A stretch of 16,977 nucleotides of DNA from Candidatus Apopatocola equi (GTDB lineage Bacteria > Bacillota > Clostridia > Oscillospirales > Oscillospiraceae), in assembly GCA_018065965.1 (NCBI GenBank), contig JAGHSH010000113.1:1-16977 (forward strand), given 5' to 3'. Shown in pieces: positions 1-7,902 of this stretch. The translations under genes and the position numbers were made by a program. The notes under the pieces are model-generated. The model did no database searches and had not been told where the DNA came from. It worked only from the letters and a program-made list of their open reading frames with translations. The first letter of the stretch is position 1. Every line of letters starts with the position of its first letter.

Positions 1-64
1 GTCGGAGGTGTAAGTGCTGCAAGGTATTTAGCTGACCGATACTAATAGCCCGAGGGCTTGACCT
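1..64 (+). rRNA. 23S ribosomal RNA, 3' end (partial)
   Basis: The first ~64 bases match the conserved 3' end of bacterial 23S rRNA, including the segment reading GCTGACCGATACTAATAGCC and the closing CGAGGGCTTGACC. The rest of the gene lies upstream of the window. The exact mature end is estimated from homologous 23S ends. A small hairpin (66-70 with 77-81) and the TTGTTCAGTTTTCA motif, common in Firmicutes rRNA spacers, follow before the first tRNA and may belong to processing. Confidence 0.95.
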
Positions 65-138
65 ACGAAATGCAGGTTTCGCCTTGAGTAAAGCGCTTCT
101 CTCTCATTGTTCAGTTTTCAGGGTGCAGGCAAGCATAT

Positions 139-213
139 GGCCCGTTGGTCAAGTGGTTAAGACAGAGGCCTCTCACGCCTTTAACATCGGTTCGAATCCG
201 GTACGGGTCACCA
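139..213 (+). tRNA. tRNA-Glu (anticodon CTC)
   Basis: A complete cloverleaf can be drawn. The acceptor stem pairs GGCCCGT with ACGGGTC, followed by discriminator A and an encoded CCA. The anticodon loop CTCTCAC carries CTC, and the T loop is TTCGAAT. The anticodon stem contains one G-U pair. The gene sits in the 23S-5S spacer of the rRNA operon and should be processed from that transcript. Confidence 0.95.
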
Positions 214-216
214 TAT

Positions 217-292
217 GCACCTTTAGCTCAGTTGGTAGAGCACCTGACTCTTAATCAGGGTGTCCAGGGTTCGAGTCCCTGAAGGTGTACCA
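217..292 (+). tRNA. tRNA-Lys (anticodon CTT)
   Basis: A complete cloverleaf can be drawn: acceptor GCACCTT pairs with AAGGTGT (first pair G-U), the D loop contains AGCTCAGTTGGTAGAGC, the anticodon loop is ACTCTTAAT with CTT, the T arm is CAGGG TTCGAGT CCCTG, and CCA is encoded. It starts three bases after the tRNA-Glu and ends two bases before the 5S gene, so it is an integral part of the rRNA transcript. Confidence 0.96.
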
Positions 293-294
293 TA

Positions 295-410
<116 letters not shown>

Positions 411-412
411 AC

Positions 413-443
413 AAAAAGACACTCAGAAGAGTGTCTTTTTTTT
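413..443 (+). terminator. Intrinsic terminator of the rRNA operon
   Basis: AAAAAGACACTC pairs with GAGTGTCTTTTT around an AGAA loop and runs into an eight-T tract. It begins two bases after 5S, the expected position for the end of an rrn operon. Confidence 0.93.
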
Positions 444-454
444 ATTCATTGAAG

Positions 455-483
455 TTGATAAACATATTGAAAAATGATAGAAT
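455..483 (+). promoter_or_regulatory. Candidate sigma-A promoter for the GH13 gene
   Basis: TTGATA (455-460) and TAGAAT (478-483) are separated by 17 bases in an AT-rich spacer after the rRNA terminator. The predicted start near 490 leaves a 5' leader of about 45 bases before the ATG at 534. Confidence 0.7.
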
Positions 484-533
484 AATTTTCGATAGCTAAG
501 TATCTGACTATGTCTGTTACTGGAGGTACCCAT

Positions 534-2186
534 ATGCATTTCGGCGCCATGTTCAACGCTTATCCGGACAGCCTTGGGAGCAATCTGAAAGAAACGGTCG
601 ATTTCCTGTCGTCCGAGGAGCTCAAGGACGCTTTCCGCTCTTTCTATATTCTTCCCACGGTATTCAACACCGATCTGGATGGGGGCTTCTCCGTGATCTC
701 CTATGACCTGTGCCGTGCCCTTGCCACAGAGGAGGATCTGGCCTCTCTGAAAACCCAGGGGATAGACTTGACCTTTGATTTTATACTGAATCACCTTTCC
801 GTCCTCTCTCCGCAGTTCCAGGATATCCTGCGCAACGGCGACAACAGCAAATACAGGCACTTCTTTATTGACTGGAACCAATTTTGGGAGGGCCGCGGCG
901 AAATGACGGAGGAAGGATACATAAAGCCCTATCCCGATCAGTTCAACTACGGCAATCTCCGGAAAAACGGTCTGCCCATTTTGATGGTTCGCTTTCCGGA
1001 CGGGCGCGCAGTCCCCTATTGGAACACCTTTTACCAGCAGATCCTTTATCCGCGTGTTTCCGCTATTGACATGATGGAGCTGACGGACGGCCAGTACCGT
1101 CAGGCGGAGCTTCTGGCCGATTTTGTAAACCGTCAGCTTGAGGCTGGGAAAACACCATCTGACATGGATTGGACGGGCTTTGAAGCATGGAAGAAGCCCG
1201 CCGGGGAATACCTTGCCTGCCATGCCCAGTACATGGGGCAGATGGACGTCAACTTTGATAATCCGCAGGTTTGGGAATGGTATGACGGCGTGATGAAGCA
1301 GCTGGCAGATCACGGCGCCGCCATGATCCGGCTGGATGCCTTTTCAAGGCTGCATAAAGCACCCTGCCGCACCAATTTTGTAAATGAACCCGAGACCTGG
1401 GAGATGCTGGACAGACTCCGCACCATGGCAGAAAGCCACGGTCTGGAGGTGCTGCCGGAAATTCACGCGGCCTATTCGACGAAATACTATAAAAAACTGT
1501 CCGATCTTGGCTGCATGACCTATGATTATTGCCTGCCCGGCCTGATTCTGGATGCGTTGGAAACCGGGAACACGGAGTATCTCTACGCCTGGGCCGATGA
1601 AATCATCCGTGACCGTATCCGCGTCGTAAATATGCTGGGCTGCCATGACGGCATCCCCATGCGCGACGTGCGCGGTCTGCTTCCCGAGAGCCGTGTGGAC
1701 GCGATCATCGACAGGCTCGTCCAGCTTGGCGGGCATAAAAAGATCGTCCACGGCGTCGTGGACGAGATCTATCAGATCGACATGACCTATTATTCCGCTC
1801 TTGGCTGCGATGACCGGAAGCTGGAGCTGGCCCGGGCGATCCAGCTGTTTATGCCCGGGAAACCGCAGGTCTGGTATATGGATCTTCTTGCCGGCGCCAG
1901 TGATGAGGACATCCTCCTCCGCGACCCTTCCGCAGATACCAGAGAGGTGAATCGCCGCTGCTATACTCCGGAGGAAGTAAAGGCTTGCCTGCAAAAGAGC
2001 GTTGTTCAAAATCAGCTGCGCCTGCTGAAGCTCCGCAACACACATCCTGCCTTCTCGGAGGGGGCGGCGGTCTTCGCAGAACGCCCGTCCGCCGACACGC
2101 TGACCCTGACATGGTGTGCCGGAGAGGCGAGGGCGTCTCTGCACGTGGATCTGGCAGAGCTCTCTTATGAAATTACCCTGCAATAG
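534..2186 (+). CDS. GH13 sucrose-phosphorylase-like glycoside phosphorylase
   Basis: This 550-residue protein resembles GH13 subfamily 18, whose members reversibly phosphorolyse sucrose or related alpha-glucosides to glucose 1-phosphate plus an acceptor. Visible hallmarks are the nucleophile in MIRLDAFSR (D268), the acid/base in VLPEIHAAYS (E309), the transition-state Asp in GCHDGIP (D372) and the YYSALGC segment typical of sucrose phosphorylases. There is no signal peptide, so the enzyme is cytoplasmic. The start was placed at 534 because GGAGG (522-526) lies seven bases upstream; an in-frame ATG at 510 has no such site. The region between about residues 112 and 240 is some 60 residues longer than I recall for classical sucrose phosphorylase, so the acceptor may be something other than fructose (for example glycerate, glycerol or a phosphosugar). 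It stands alone between its promoter and a terminator. Family confidence is high; substrate confidence is low. Confidence 0.85.
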   Translation: MHFGAMFNAYPDSLGSNLKETVDFLSSEELKDAFRSFYILPTVFNTDLDGGFSVISYDLCRALATEEDLASLKTQGIDLTFDFILNHLSVLSPQFQDILRNGDNSKYRHFFIDWNQFWEGRGEMTEEGYIKPYPDQFNYGNLRKNGLPILMVRFPDGRAVPYWNTFYQQILYPRVSAIDMMELTDGQYRQAELLADFVNRQLEAGKTPSDMDWTGFEAWKKPAGEYLACHAQYMGQMDVNFDNPQVWEWYDGVMKQLADHGAAMIRLDAFSRLHKAPCRTNFVNEPETWEMLDRLRTMAESHGLEVLPEIHAAYSTKYYKKLSDLGCMTYDYCLPGLILDALETGNTEYLYAWADEIIRDRIRVVNMLGCHDGIPMRDVRGLLPESRVDAIIDRLVQLGGHKKIVHGVVDEIYQIDMTYYSALGCDDRKLELARAIQLFMPGKPQVWYMDLLAGASDEDILLRDPSADTREVNRRCYTPEEVKACLQKSVVQNQLRLLKLRNTHPAFSEGAAVFAERPSADTLTLTWCAGEARASLHVDLAELSYEITLQ

Positions 2187-2194
2187 TTTTGGGA

Positions 2195-2236
2195 AAAACA
2201 GCCCGACGGTTCATTTCTGAGCCGTCGGGCTGTTTT
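2195..2236. terminator. Bidirectional terminator between convergent genes
   Basis: A perfect 15-base stem (AAAACAGCCCGACGG with its complement at 2222-2236) has A-rich and T-rich ends on both sides. It can therefore terminate the + strand GH13 gene and the minus-strand HAD gene, which ends at 2248. Confidence 0.9.
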
Positions 2237-2247
2237 GCTGCGCAGTC

Positions 2248-2865
2248 TTATTCTGTTTCCACATCCACGCCCATTTGGCGCAGCTCGCGCCGCAGCTGCC
2301 GGCTGTCGCCCCGAAAGACGATGGCGGGAATGCCGCAGTACACAGCCCCCTCGACATTGTAGGGCGAATCATCCACGAACACGCACGCATCGCTCTCCAG
2401 ACCGAAGCGGCGGAGGGCATAGCGGTAGATCTCCGGCTGGGGCTTCAGGAGCTTTATGTCGCCGGAGATGACGGTGCCGTCAAAATACTCGCTGCCGGGA
2501 ATATCGGGCCAGTATTCATGCTGGCGCACACTGGCGTTGGAGAGGAGGAAAACACCGCAGCCCTTCTCTTTCAGCTCTTTTGCCAGCTCTGCCATGCCGG
2601 GGATGGGGCAAATCGGCCTTTCCCAGTTCCAGACGAACCGATGCACTTTTTCATGGAGCCTCTCCGGAAGGCGCGCGCATATGCGCTCCTCCGCCTCTTC
2701 TTCGGAAAGAGAGCCTCTGTCCAGCTGAGCCCATTCCAGAGAGCGGAAAACCTCATTCAGAAGAAGCTGCCTGTCCTCGCGGGTGACGCCTTCTCTGTCC
2801 AGAAAAAACTCCGGGTCAAACCTCAGCATCACATTGCCCATATCAAAAATGATATTCCTGATCAT
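2248..2865 (-). CDS. HAD-superfamily phosphatase, YihX-like
   Basis: This 205-residue cytoplasmic hydrolase has haloacid dehalogenase motifs in order: motif I FDMGNV (nucleophile D8), motif II LLSNAS (S109), motif III LLKPQPEIY (K141) and motif IV VFVDDSPYN (D165, D166). The second motif-I Asp is replaced by Gly. The same D-x-G-N-V pattern occurs in E. coli YihX, which dephosphorylates alpha-D-glucose 1-phosphate, and the overall layout also matches YihX. An AGAAGGAGAA ribosome binding site precedes the ATG. It follows the phosphodiesterase gene on the same strand after 92 bases holding a terminator-like hairpin, so it may get only read-through or a separate weak promoter. A glucose-1-phosphatase role is plausible beside a phosphorylase gene but unproven; HAD enzymes are often promiscuous. 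Confidence 0.85.
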   Translation of the reverse strand: MIRNIIFDMGNVMLRFDPEFFLDREGVTREDRQLLLNEVFRSLEWAQLDRGSLSEEEAEERICARLPERLHEKVHRFVWNWERPICPIPGMAELAKELKEKGCGVFLLSNASVRQHEYWPDIPGSEYFDGTVISGDIKLLKPQPEIYRYALRRFGLESDACVFVDDSPYNVEGAVYCGIPAIVFRGDSRQLRRELRQMGVDVETE

Positions 2866-2907
2866 AACGGTTCTCCTTCTGCAGCATGGCTGCGGCGATG
2901 ATGGATG

Positions 2908-2941
2908 AAAAGCCCCGCATGGCAGATCGTACCATGCGGGG
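2908..2941 (-). terminator. Hairpin terminator after the phosphodiesterase gene
   Basis: CCCCGCATGG (2913-2922) pairs perfectly with CCATGCGGGG (2932-2941) around a nine-base loop. On the minus strand a C and four T residues follow. The T tract is short, so termination may be partial and allow expression of the HAD gene downstream. Confidence 0.7.
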
Positions 2942-2957
2942 GATAGGTCTGTAAGGG

Positions 2958-3854
2958 TCAGATGATATGCAGCGCATCCTTCCGGTATGCGTACAGGATC
3001 GCAGGCCAGTCAGTCTGCACGATATCGATCCCTTTCCGAAAGAGCTGTCCCCAGCCCTTGTCCGGGTCATCGGTCAAAGATACGTTATCGTCCAAAGGAC
3101 CGTACAGAGGCTCACCCTGATAATCTCCCAGCTGGATGGCATTTACCCACGCAAACAGCCCGTGCTCATGGAGATACGCAATGGCCGCATCCTGATACAG
3201 CTCGTCTGTCTCCTTGTGGGCGATCAGCTCACAGCCCACAAGATTGACGCCCTGAAGCGAGAGCGCCCTTTCCACGTCCTCCATGGAGTAGCAGATAGGC
3301 ATGAACATATACTTTCTTTCGTGCTTCTGCAGGGCAGACAGCGCCTCCTCCAAGGGAACGCCGTGGAACGAGCCGCGCACGGTGCATTTGAGCACCGCCT
3401 GCTGCAGCGCGTTGGGATGCCTGTCCAGCTCTTCCAGCAGATAGGGGAAAATATCCCAGGCCCGGTCGATGTTGAGCAGCTTGTCCGCAGGAAGCCAGTC
3501 CAGAATATCGCTGAGCCGGTCGATGGGGCGTCTGCACTGGGAGCGGATGGCATTATAGGGACGGTAGGCGTCCACCTCTGCCGAGGTCATCTGCTTGATG
3601 CTTTTCTGCACGCGGAAAAGATCCGGCTCATAGCCGTCATGGAAGGAGTAGAGGACGCCGTCCACCGTGCGGTTAATGTCACATTCCACCATATCTGCGC
3701 CCATTTTGAAGGCGCAGGTATAAGCCGGGATGGTATTCTGGATGACATTCCCTGTCCAGCTTCCCCGGTGAACAGCGATCAGATGCTTCTTTTCTGCCAG
3801 CTTTCTGTTCAGCAGCTCATTGTTTGCCCCATAGCATACTTGCCCAAAGGTCAT
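2958..3854 (-). CDS. Glycerophosphodiester phosphodiesterase family protein
   Basis: This 298-residue protein has the GDPD TIM-barrel signatures: the HRG motif (H29, R30), the metal-binding VECDI segment (E57, D59), the TVDG turn followed by FHD (H72) and the C-terminal VQTDWP strand. The usual PENT motif reads IQNT here (residues 38-41), a modest deviation. No signal peptide is visible, so it should act in the cytoplasm, cleaving glycerophosphodiesters to glycerol 3-phosphate and an alcohol, or a related phosphodiester. AAAGGCG precedes the ATG, and the gene starts 14 bases after the permease stop codon, so it is almost certainly co-transcribed with the transporter. That suggests the transporter brings in its substrate or a related phosphorylated solute. 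Exact substrate unknown. Confidence 0.87.
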   Translation of the reverse strand: MTFGQVCYGANNELLNRKLAEKKHLIAVHRGSWTGNVIQNTIPAYTCAFKMGADMVECDINRTVDGVLYSFHDGYEPDLFRVQKSIKQMTSAEVDAYRPYNAIRSQCRRPIDRLSDILDWLPADKLLNIDRAWDIFPYLLEELDRHPNALQQAVLKCTVRGSFHGVPLEEALSALQKHERKYMFMPICYSMEDVERALSLQGVNLVGCELIAHKETDELYQDAAIAYLHEHGLFAWVNAIQLGDYQGEPLYGPLDDNVSLTDDPDKGWGQLFRKGIDIVQTDWPAILYAYRKDALHII

Positions 3855-3868
3855 AGTTTTCGCCTTTC

Positions 3869-5593
3869 TTACTTGCTTTGCGTATTATCCTGAGAACCGC
3901 GGCCGTAGACGAGGAAGAGGACGATGCCGGAAATGATCATCATCAGGACGGCATAAACGAACGTCAGCGCCGTGCTGTTTGCATTGGTGAGGTCTTCCGT
4001 CAGGCTGCGGACTTTTACGCCCAGCGTGGGATTGATCGGATGGTACAGGAATGCGGACATATCATAGTCTCCGAGGAGGCTGTTGATATTCAGAGCCGCA
4101 ACAGCCATGACCGTGGGGAGGATGGCCGGGAAAACCACCCGGCGGAACGTATACCAGCCCTTTGCGCCCAGATTCCGGGAGGCGTCCTCCAGCGCATTGT
4201 CCAGGCTGAAGAAGGCGGCCTTTGTCATACGCAGAGAGAACGGCAGCTTGATGACTACGTAACCGATCAGCATGATGATCATGGTGCCGGTCAGAACCCG
4301 GTTGAACATATACCAGTGATGCTGGTTATACAGCAGCATCAGAGCCAGAGCGACGAGGGTGGTAGGCAGGAGCCAGGGGATCATCAGAGAGTAATTCAGC
4401 ACACCTGCGACAAGCGTATCCTTTCTCTTCTGGATGATCCGGCAGGCCGCAACGATGATCACGCTGATCAGAACAGCCGCCAGTACGGAATAAACGATAC
4501 TGACGATAAAGGGCCTGTAGTTGGAGCTGGCGGAGAGCAGATACCGGTAGTTGTCCAGAGACAGGGAGCCGAAGTCAAGGGTACGGGTGGCGATGTTCTT
4601 GCTGGAAGTAAAGGAGAAGAGAACGATCAGCACCACGGGAACGACATAGATCGCAAAGAGAACATAGGCAAGAATGTGGACGATCACATTCACCACGGGA
4701 TTGTTGATCTTCTGCTTGACGATGCGGGTCTTGACCTTGGAGACCGACATATAATGGCCGCGCTTTTCGATCTGCGTCATAATATACAGCAGAACCATGG
4801 TGGCCATGCCCAGCACCAGACTGAGCAGAGCGGCCAGATCTTTGGAATTCGTGGAGTCGGCAAAGGTCTTGATCATGGGGTTGATGGTCTGGAACTGGGT
4901 TCCGCCGACCAGAAGGGGCGCGGACATGGCGCTGAGACCCGTGATAAAAGTGAGGATGGTCACAGCGAACAGGCTGGGGAGGAGAACCGGCAGCACAACG
5001 CGCCGAAGGATCGTCCACTGATTGGCGCCCATGTTGCGCGCTGCCTCGACCGTTTGAAAGTCCACCGCCCGCATGGCGTTGCGCAGGAAGATCATATGGT
5101 TCGAGGTGCAGGAGAACGTCATGACGAACAGCACGGCCCAGTAACCCTGAAACCAGTTGCGGTTGAAGGAGGGGAAGATCCGGATCAGCGCATTGGTCAG
5201 GAAGCCGTTGCTGCCGTAGATAAACTTATAGCCGGAAACCAGAATGATGCCTCCGTACAGAAGCGTCGTCATATAGCCGAGGCGCAGGATATTGGCGCCC
5301 TTGATATCGAAATACTCGGTCACAAGCACCAGAAAAATGCCGACGATCCCTACGCTGAGCGAAAGGGTGGGGCCGAGAATAAAGGAATTGCGCAGGGAGT
5401 TCATGGCCTTTTTGGATTTCATCAGCTTGTGGATGGGCTCCAGAGAAAAGCTGCCGTCTGCCAGGAAGATCGTGCCCAGCAGATGAACGATGGGGACGAT
5501 GATGCAGGTCATAATGAACCATACGAACAGAACGGCGATCAGAGCCCGGCCCGGCGTCAGATCTTTCCAAAACCTGCTTAGCTTAGCTTTCAT
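3869..5593 (-). CDS. ABC transporter permease, fused double-domain (AfuB/FbpB-like)
   Basis: This 574-residue membrane protein has two binding-protein-dependent permease domains in one chain. Each carries an EAA loop that contacts the ATPase: EAARNMGANQWTILRRVVLP near residues 183-202 and a second (DASRNLGAKGW) near 468-490. About twelve hydrophobic segments are evident. The fused architecture is typical of the FbpB/AfuB group, which includes ferric-ion, hexose-phosphate and aminoethylphosphonate-type importers. It lies 13 bases after the ATPase gene and 14 bases before the phosphodiesterase gene, with a GAGAGG ribosome binding site. The phosphodiester-processing neighbour favours an organophosphate cargo over iron, but this is inference. 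Confidence 0.9.
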   Translation of the reverse strand: MKAKLSRFWKDLTPGRALIAVLFVWFIMTCIIVPIVHLLGTIFLADGSFSLEPIHKLMKSKKAMNSLRNSFILGPTLSLSVGIVGIFLVLVTEYFDIKGANILRLGYMTTLLYGGIILVSGYKFIYGSNGFLTNALIRIFPSFNRNWFQGYWAVLFVMTFSCTSNHMIFLRNAMRAVDFQTVEAARNMGANQWTILRRVVLPVLLPSLFAVTILTFITGLSAMSAPLLVGGTQFQTINPMIKTFADSTNSKDLAALLSLVLGMATMVLLYIMTQIEKRGHYMSVSKVKTRIVKQKINNPVVNVIVHILAYVLFAIYVVPVVLIVLFSFTSSKNIATRTLDFGSLSLDNYRYLLSASSNYRPFIVSIVYSVLAAVLISVIIVAACRIIQKRKDTLVAGVLNYSLMIPWLLPTTLVALALMLLYNQHHWYMFNRVLTGTMIIMLIGYVVIKLPFSLRMTKAAFFSLDNALEDASRNLGAKGWYTFRRVVFPAILPTVMAVAALNINSLLGDYDMSAFLYHPINPTLGVKVRSLTEDLTNANSTALTFVYAVLMMIISGIVLFLVYGRGSQDNTQSK

Positions 5594-5606
5594 CCCGCGT
5601 CACCTC

Positions 5607-6617
5607 TCAGTACGACATGACAGCGGCGGGATTGAACGACAGATTCACATCCGTACCCTCGGGGAAATAGGCGGCACCGTCATTCTTTTCGATAGCCTTC
5701 AAGGTCTGGCCGAGGGCTTCGATGGTGTATTTGATATACAGACCGTAGTACTCGCGGGAAACGATACGGGCGGGGATCGACACGGCGTCGCCATCCCGCT
5801 TGTAGTTGACGTGAAGCTGTTCCAGACGGATATAGTTGGCCTTGTCCGGATCGACCTTGATATTGCTCTGCCGGTTGACCTCGTGGATCAGCTGCGGCCG
5901 GAGCTTGTTGATGTCGCCGATAAAATTGCACACAAATTCGGTGGCCGAATGGCTGTATATTTCATCCGGCGTTCCGATCTGCTCGATTCTACCGTTATTG
6001 AAAACTGCAATGCGGTCGCTCAGGGTCAGTGCTTCTTCCTGATCATGCGTGACGTATACAGTGGTGATTCCGAAATTATGCTGCATTTCCTTCAGCTCAT
6101 TCCGCAGCTGAACGCGCAGCTTGGCGTCCAGATTGGACAGAGGTTCATCCAGACAGATAATGGAAGGATTCGTTACCAGCGCACGGGCGATCGCCACACG
6201 CTGCTGCTGGCCGCCGGAAAGCTCTGCGACCTTGCGCATTAACTGCGTGTCGTTCAGCTCGACCTTTTTGGCCATCGTCCGAACCCGTTCATCAAGCTCG
6301 GCCTTGTTCACCTTCTGCACTCGCATGCCGAAGGCGATGTTCTCATAGACGTTCATTGTGGGGAACAGAGCATAGTTCTGGAAGACCATACCTATGTTAC
6401 GCTTTTCGACCGGATAGTCGGTAATGTCCTCTCCCTTAACGTAGACACGGCCCTTGGACGGAGTGTTGAATCCGGTAATTGTCCGGAGAGTTGTGGTCTT
6501 GCCGCATCCGGACGGGCCCAGGAAGGTATAAAACTGACCTTCTTTTACATGCACGTTGATGTCATGCAAGGCGGTGAAATCTCCGAATGTAACTTCAATA
6601 TCTTCCAGGCGAATCAT
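5607..6617 (-). CDS. ABC transporter ATP-binding protein (PotA/FbpC/UgpC type)
   Basis: This 336-residue ATPase shows all ABC motifs: Walker A GPSGCGKT (34-41), Q-loop Q80, signature LSGGQ (133-137), Walker B ICLDEP (154-159) and switch H191. The remaining C-terminal part fits the TOBE regulatory domain of the CUT1/PotA class. The start is set at the ATG at 6617, which follows AGGAGGG at an ideal distance; the longer open frame upstream runs through the terminator hairpin and is not coding. It is expected to dimerise under the fused permease at the cytoplasmic membrane. It is the second gene of the transport operon, separated from the binding-protein gene by an internal terminator. Confidence 0.93.
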   Translation of the reverse strand: MIRLEDIEVTFGDFTALHDINVHVKEGQFYTFLGPSGCGKTTTLRTITGFNTPSKGRVYVKGEDITDYPVEKRNIGMVFQNYALFPTMNVYENIAFGMRVQKVNKAELDERVRTMAKKVELNDTQLMRKVAELSGGQQQRVAIARALVTNPSIICLDEPLSNLDAKLRVQLRNELKEMQHNFGITTVYVTHDQEEALTLSDRIAVFNNGRIEQIGTPDEIYSHSATEFVCNFIGDINKLRPQLIHEVNRQSNIKVDPDKANYIRLEQLHVNYKRDGDAVSIPARIVSREYYGLYIKYTIEALGQTLKAIEKNDGAAYFPEGTDVNLSFNPAAVMSY

Positions 6618-6641
6618 GGTTTTCCCTCCTAATCGAATAAC

Positions 6642-6678
6642 AAAAAAGCGGGGGGGCAGGGGTTCAGCCCTGCCCCCC
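6642..6678 (-). terminator. Internal terminator/attenuator between binding protein and ATPase genes
   Basis: On the minus strand GGGGGGCAGGG pairs with CCCTGCCCCCC (11 bases, six-base loop), followed by GC and six T residues. It starts 20 bases after the binding-protein stop codon. Such hairpins commonly let most transcripts stop after the binding-protein gene so that it outnumbers the membrane subunits. Confidence 0.85.
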
Positions 6679-6697
6679 AAAATGGGTTTAGAACTTA

Positions 6698-7831
6698 TTA
6701 CTGCATGTACTCGAGAGTGATCTTCTCGCACCAGTCATCGATATTGGCGGCAACGACGGCCCAGTCAATATCCTGCGCGGGGATGGAGCAGATCTCAGCC
6801 TGAACGGCGTCGGCCTTCTCGGCAGCCTTCTCGTTGGCGGGCATGGTGCCGAACTGCTCGGCCCACTCGCCCTGGATCTCGGCAGAGCCGAACCACTCGA
6901 TGAAGCGGAGAGCCTCAGCATACTTGGCCTCGTCGTTCTGAACACCGTTCACAAGGCCGATGCCTTCCACAGCGTAGGGAACACCGACTTCGGGAATGGC
7001 CCAGCCGCTGGTGGTGCCGAACTCGTTGTCGTACTGGACAACGCCGGAGGACCACATCTGACCCATGATGGTGGGCTTGGTCTCATCGACCATCTCCTGA
7101 TAGAGGTTGGTCTCGCTCTCGGCAACAACGCCGTACTGGAAGAACTTCTCAATGGCAGCCCAGCCTTCCTCGGAAACACCAAGCTCACCGTTGGGATCAA
7201 GGTAGCGGCAGAGGATACCGGCGAGAACGTTGCGGGTGGTGCCGCCGGTCAGCTTCTCCTCGACACGGTAGATGCCGTGGAAAGCCTCGTTCTCCCACAG
7301 ATCGGGCCAGTCCTTGGGAGCCTCTTCGGGAGAGAGCTTCGCAGCGTCGTAAGCAAGGACGATGGCCTGCTTCACGATGGCGTAGTAGTAACCGTCGGCG
7401 TTGTTCAGGCCTTCGGAAACCTCGGAGGCCCAGCTGGGAGCATCGTAAGCGACCAGAATGTCACGGGAGATCAGGTCGTTCCAGATGATGGCGTTCAGAC
7501 CGTACACAACATCCGCAATGGGGTTGGCGGCTTCGCCGATCAGACGCTGCTGAATGGCGCCGGCGCCGTCCTCGAGAACGACGACCTTGAAGCCTTCCTT
7601 CGCGGCGCGCTCGGTCAGCCAGGCGTCACGGCCGGAAGAACCGGAGTTGGTGTAAACGGTCAGCTCGACGCCGGTTCCGAGAGTCTCGGTGGCTTCGGTA
7701 GCTTCGGGAGCAGCTTCAGTGGCTTCCGCTGCGGGGGCTTCTTCTGCAGGAGCGGGAGCTTCGGTCTTTCCGCAGGCGCAGAGAGCAAGCATCATGGCCG
7801 CAGCCAGAAGCAGTGCGAGAGTTTTCTTCAT
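6698..7831 (-). CDS. ABC transporter substrate-binding lipoprotein (AfuA/FbpA-like)
   Basis: This 377-residue protein starts with a lipoprotein signal (MKKTLALLL..., lipobox LCAC with lipidated C20) and an Ala/Glu/Thr/Pro-rich linker to about residue 50. A type 2 periplasmic-binding fold of the AfuA/FbpA family follows (LTVYTNSGSSG near the start of the domain, then WSSGVVQYDNEF). It would be anchored outside the membrane and deliver solute to the fused permease. The start at 7831 is chosen because GGAGG (7839-7843) lies seven bases upstream; an in-frame start at 7861 lacks support and would disrupt the signal peptide. Related proteins bind hexose phosphates, iron or phosphonates. The phosphodiesterase in the operon points to a phosphorylated solute. 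Confidence 0.92.
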   Translation of the reverse strand: MKKTLALLLAAAMMLALCACGKTEAPAPAEEAPAAEATEAAPEATEATETLGTGVELTVYTNSGSSGRDAWLTERAAKEGFKVVVLEDGAGAIQQRLIGEAANPIADVVYGLNAIIWNDLISRDILVAYDAPSWASEVSEGLNNADGYYYAIVKQAIVLAYDAAKLSPEEAPKDWPDLWENEAFHGIYRVEEKLTGGTTRNVLAGILCRYLDPNGELGVSEEGWAAIEKFFQYGVVAESETNLYQEMVDETKPTIMGQMWSSGVVQYDNEFGTTSGWAIPEVGVPYAVEGIGLVNGVQNDEAKYAEALRFIEWFGSAEIQGEWAEQFGTMPANEKAAEKADAVQAEICSIPAQDIDWAVVAANIDDWCEKITLEYMQ

Positions 7832-7849
7832 TTTGTTACCTCCATAATT

Positions 7850-7864
7850 TGAGTATAACACTCA
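7850..7864 (-). promoter_or_regulatory. Inverted repeat near the transcription start, possible operator
   Basis: TGAGT (7850-7854) and ACTCA (7860-7864) flank ATAAC. The site lies between the predicted -10 box and the ribosome binding site of the binding-protein gene, where a repressor could block initiation. Short half-sites make this tentative. Confidence 0.35.
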
Positions 7865-7874
7865 CAATACTGTC

Positions 7875-7902
7875 ATTTTACACTGGTTTTTCTTTTTGTC
7901 AA
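7875..7902 (-). promoter_or_regulatory. Sigma-A promoter of the transport operon
   Basis: On the minus strand TTGACA (7897-7902) and TAAAAT (7875-7880) are separated by 16 bases. The predicted start near 7868 leaves about 37 bases of leader before the ATG at 7831. Confidence 0.75.

Noticed and set aside
3878..5581. Long + strand open frame of 567 codons opposite the permease
   Set aside because: It is the antisense shadow of a G+C-rich membrane protein gene; its product is an improbable mix rich in Asp, Gln, His and Gly without domains, and the minus-strand gene has clear family motifs.
6698..7831. Annotation as a ferric iron-binding protein
   Set aside because: The family includes iron, hexose-phosphate and phosphonate binders; nothing in the window points to iron, and the operon partner is a phosphodiesterase.
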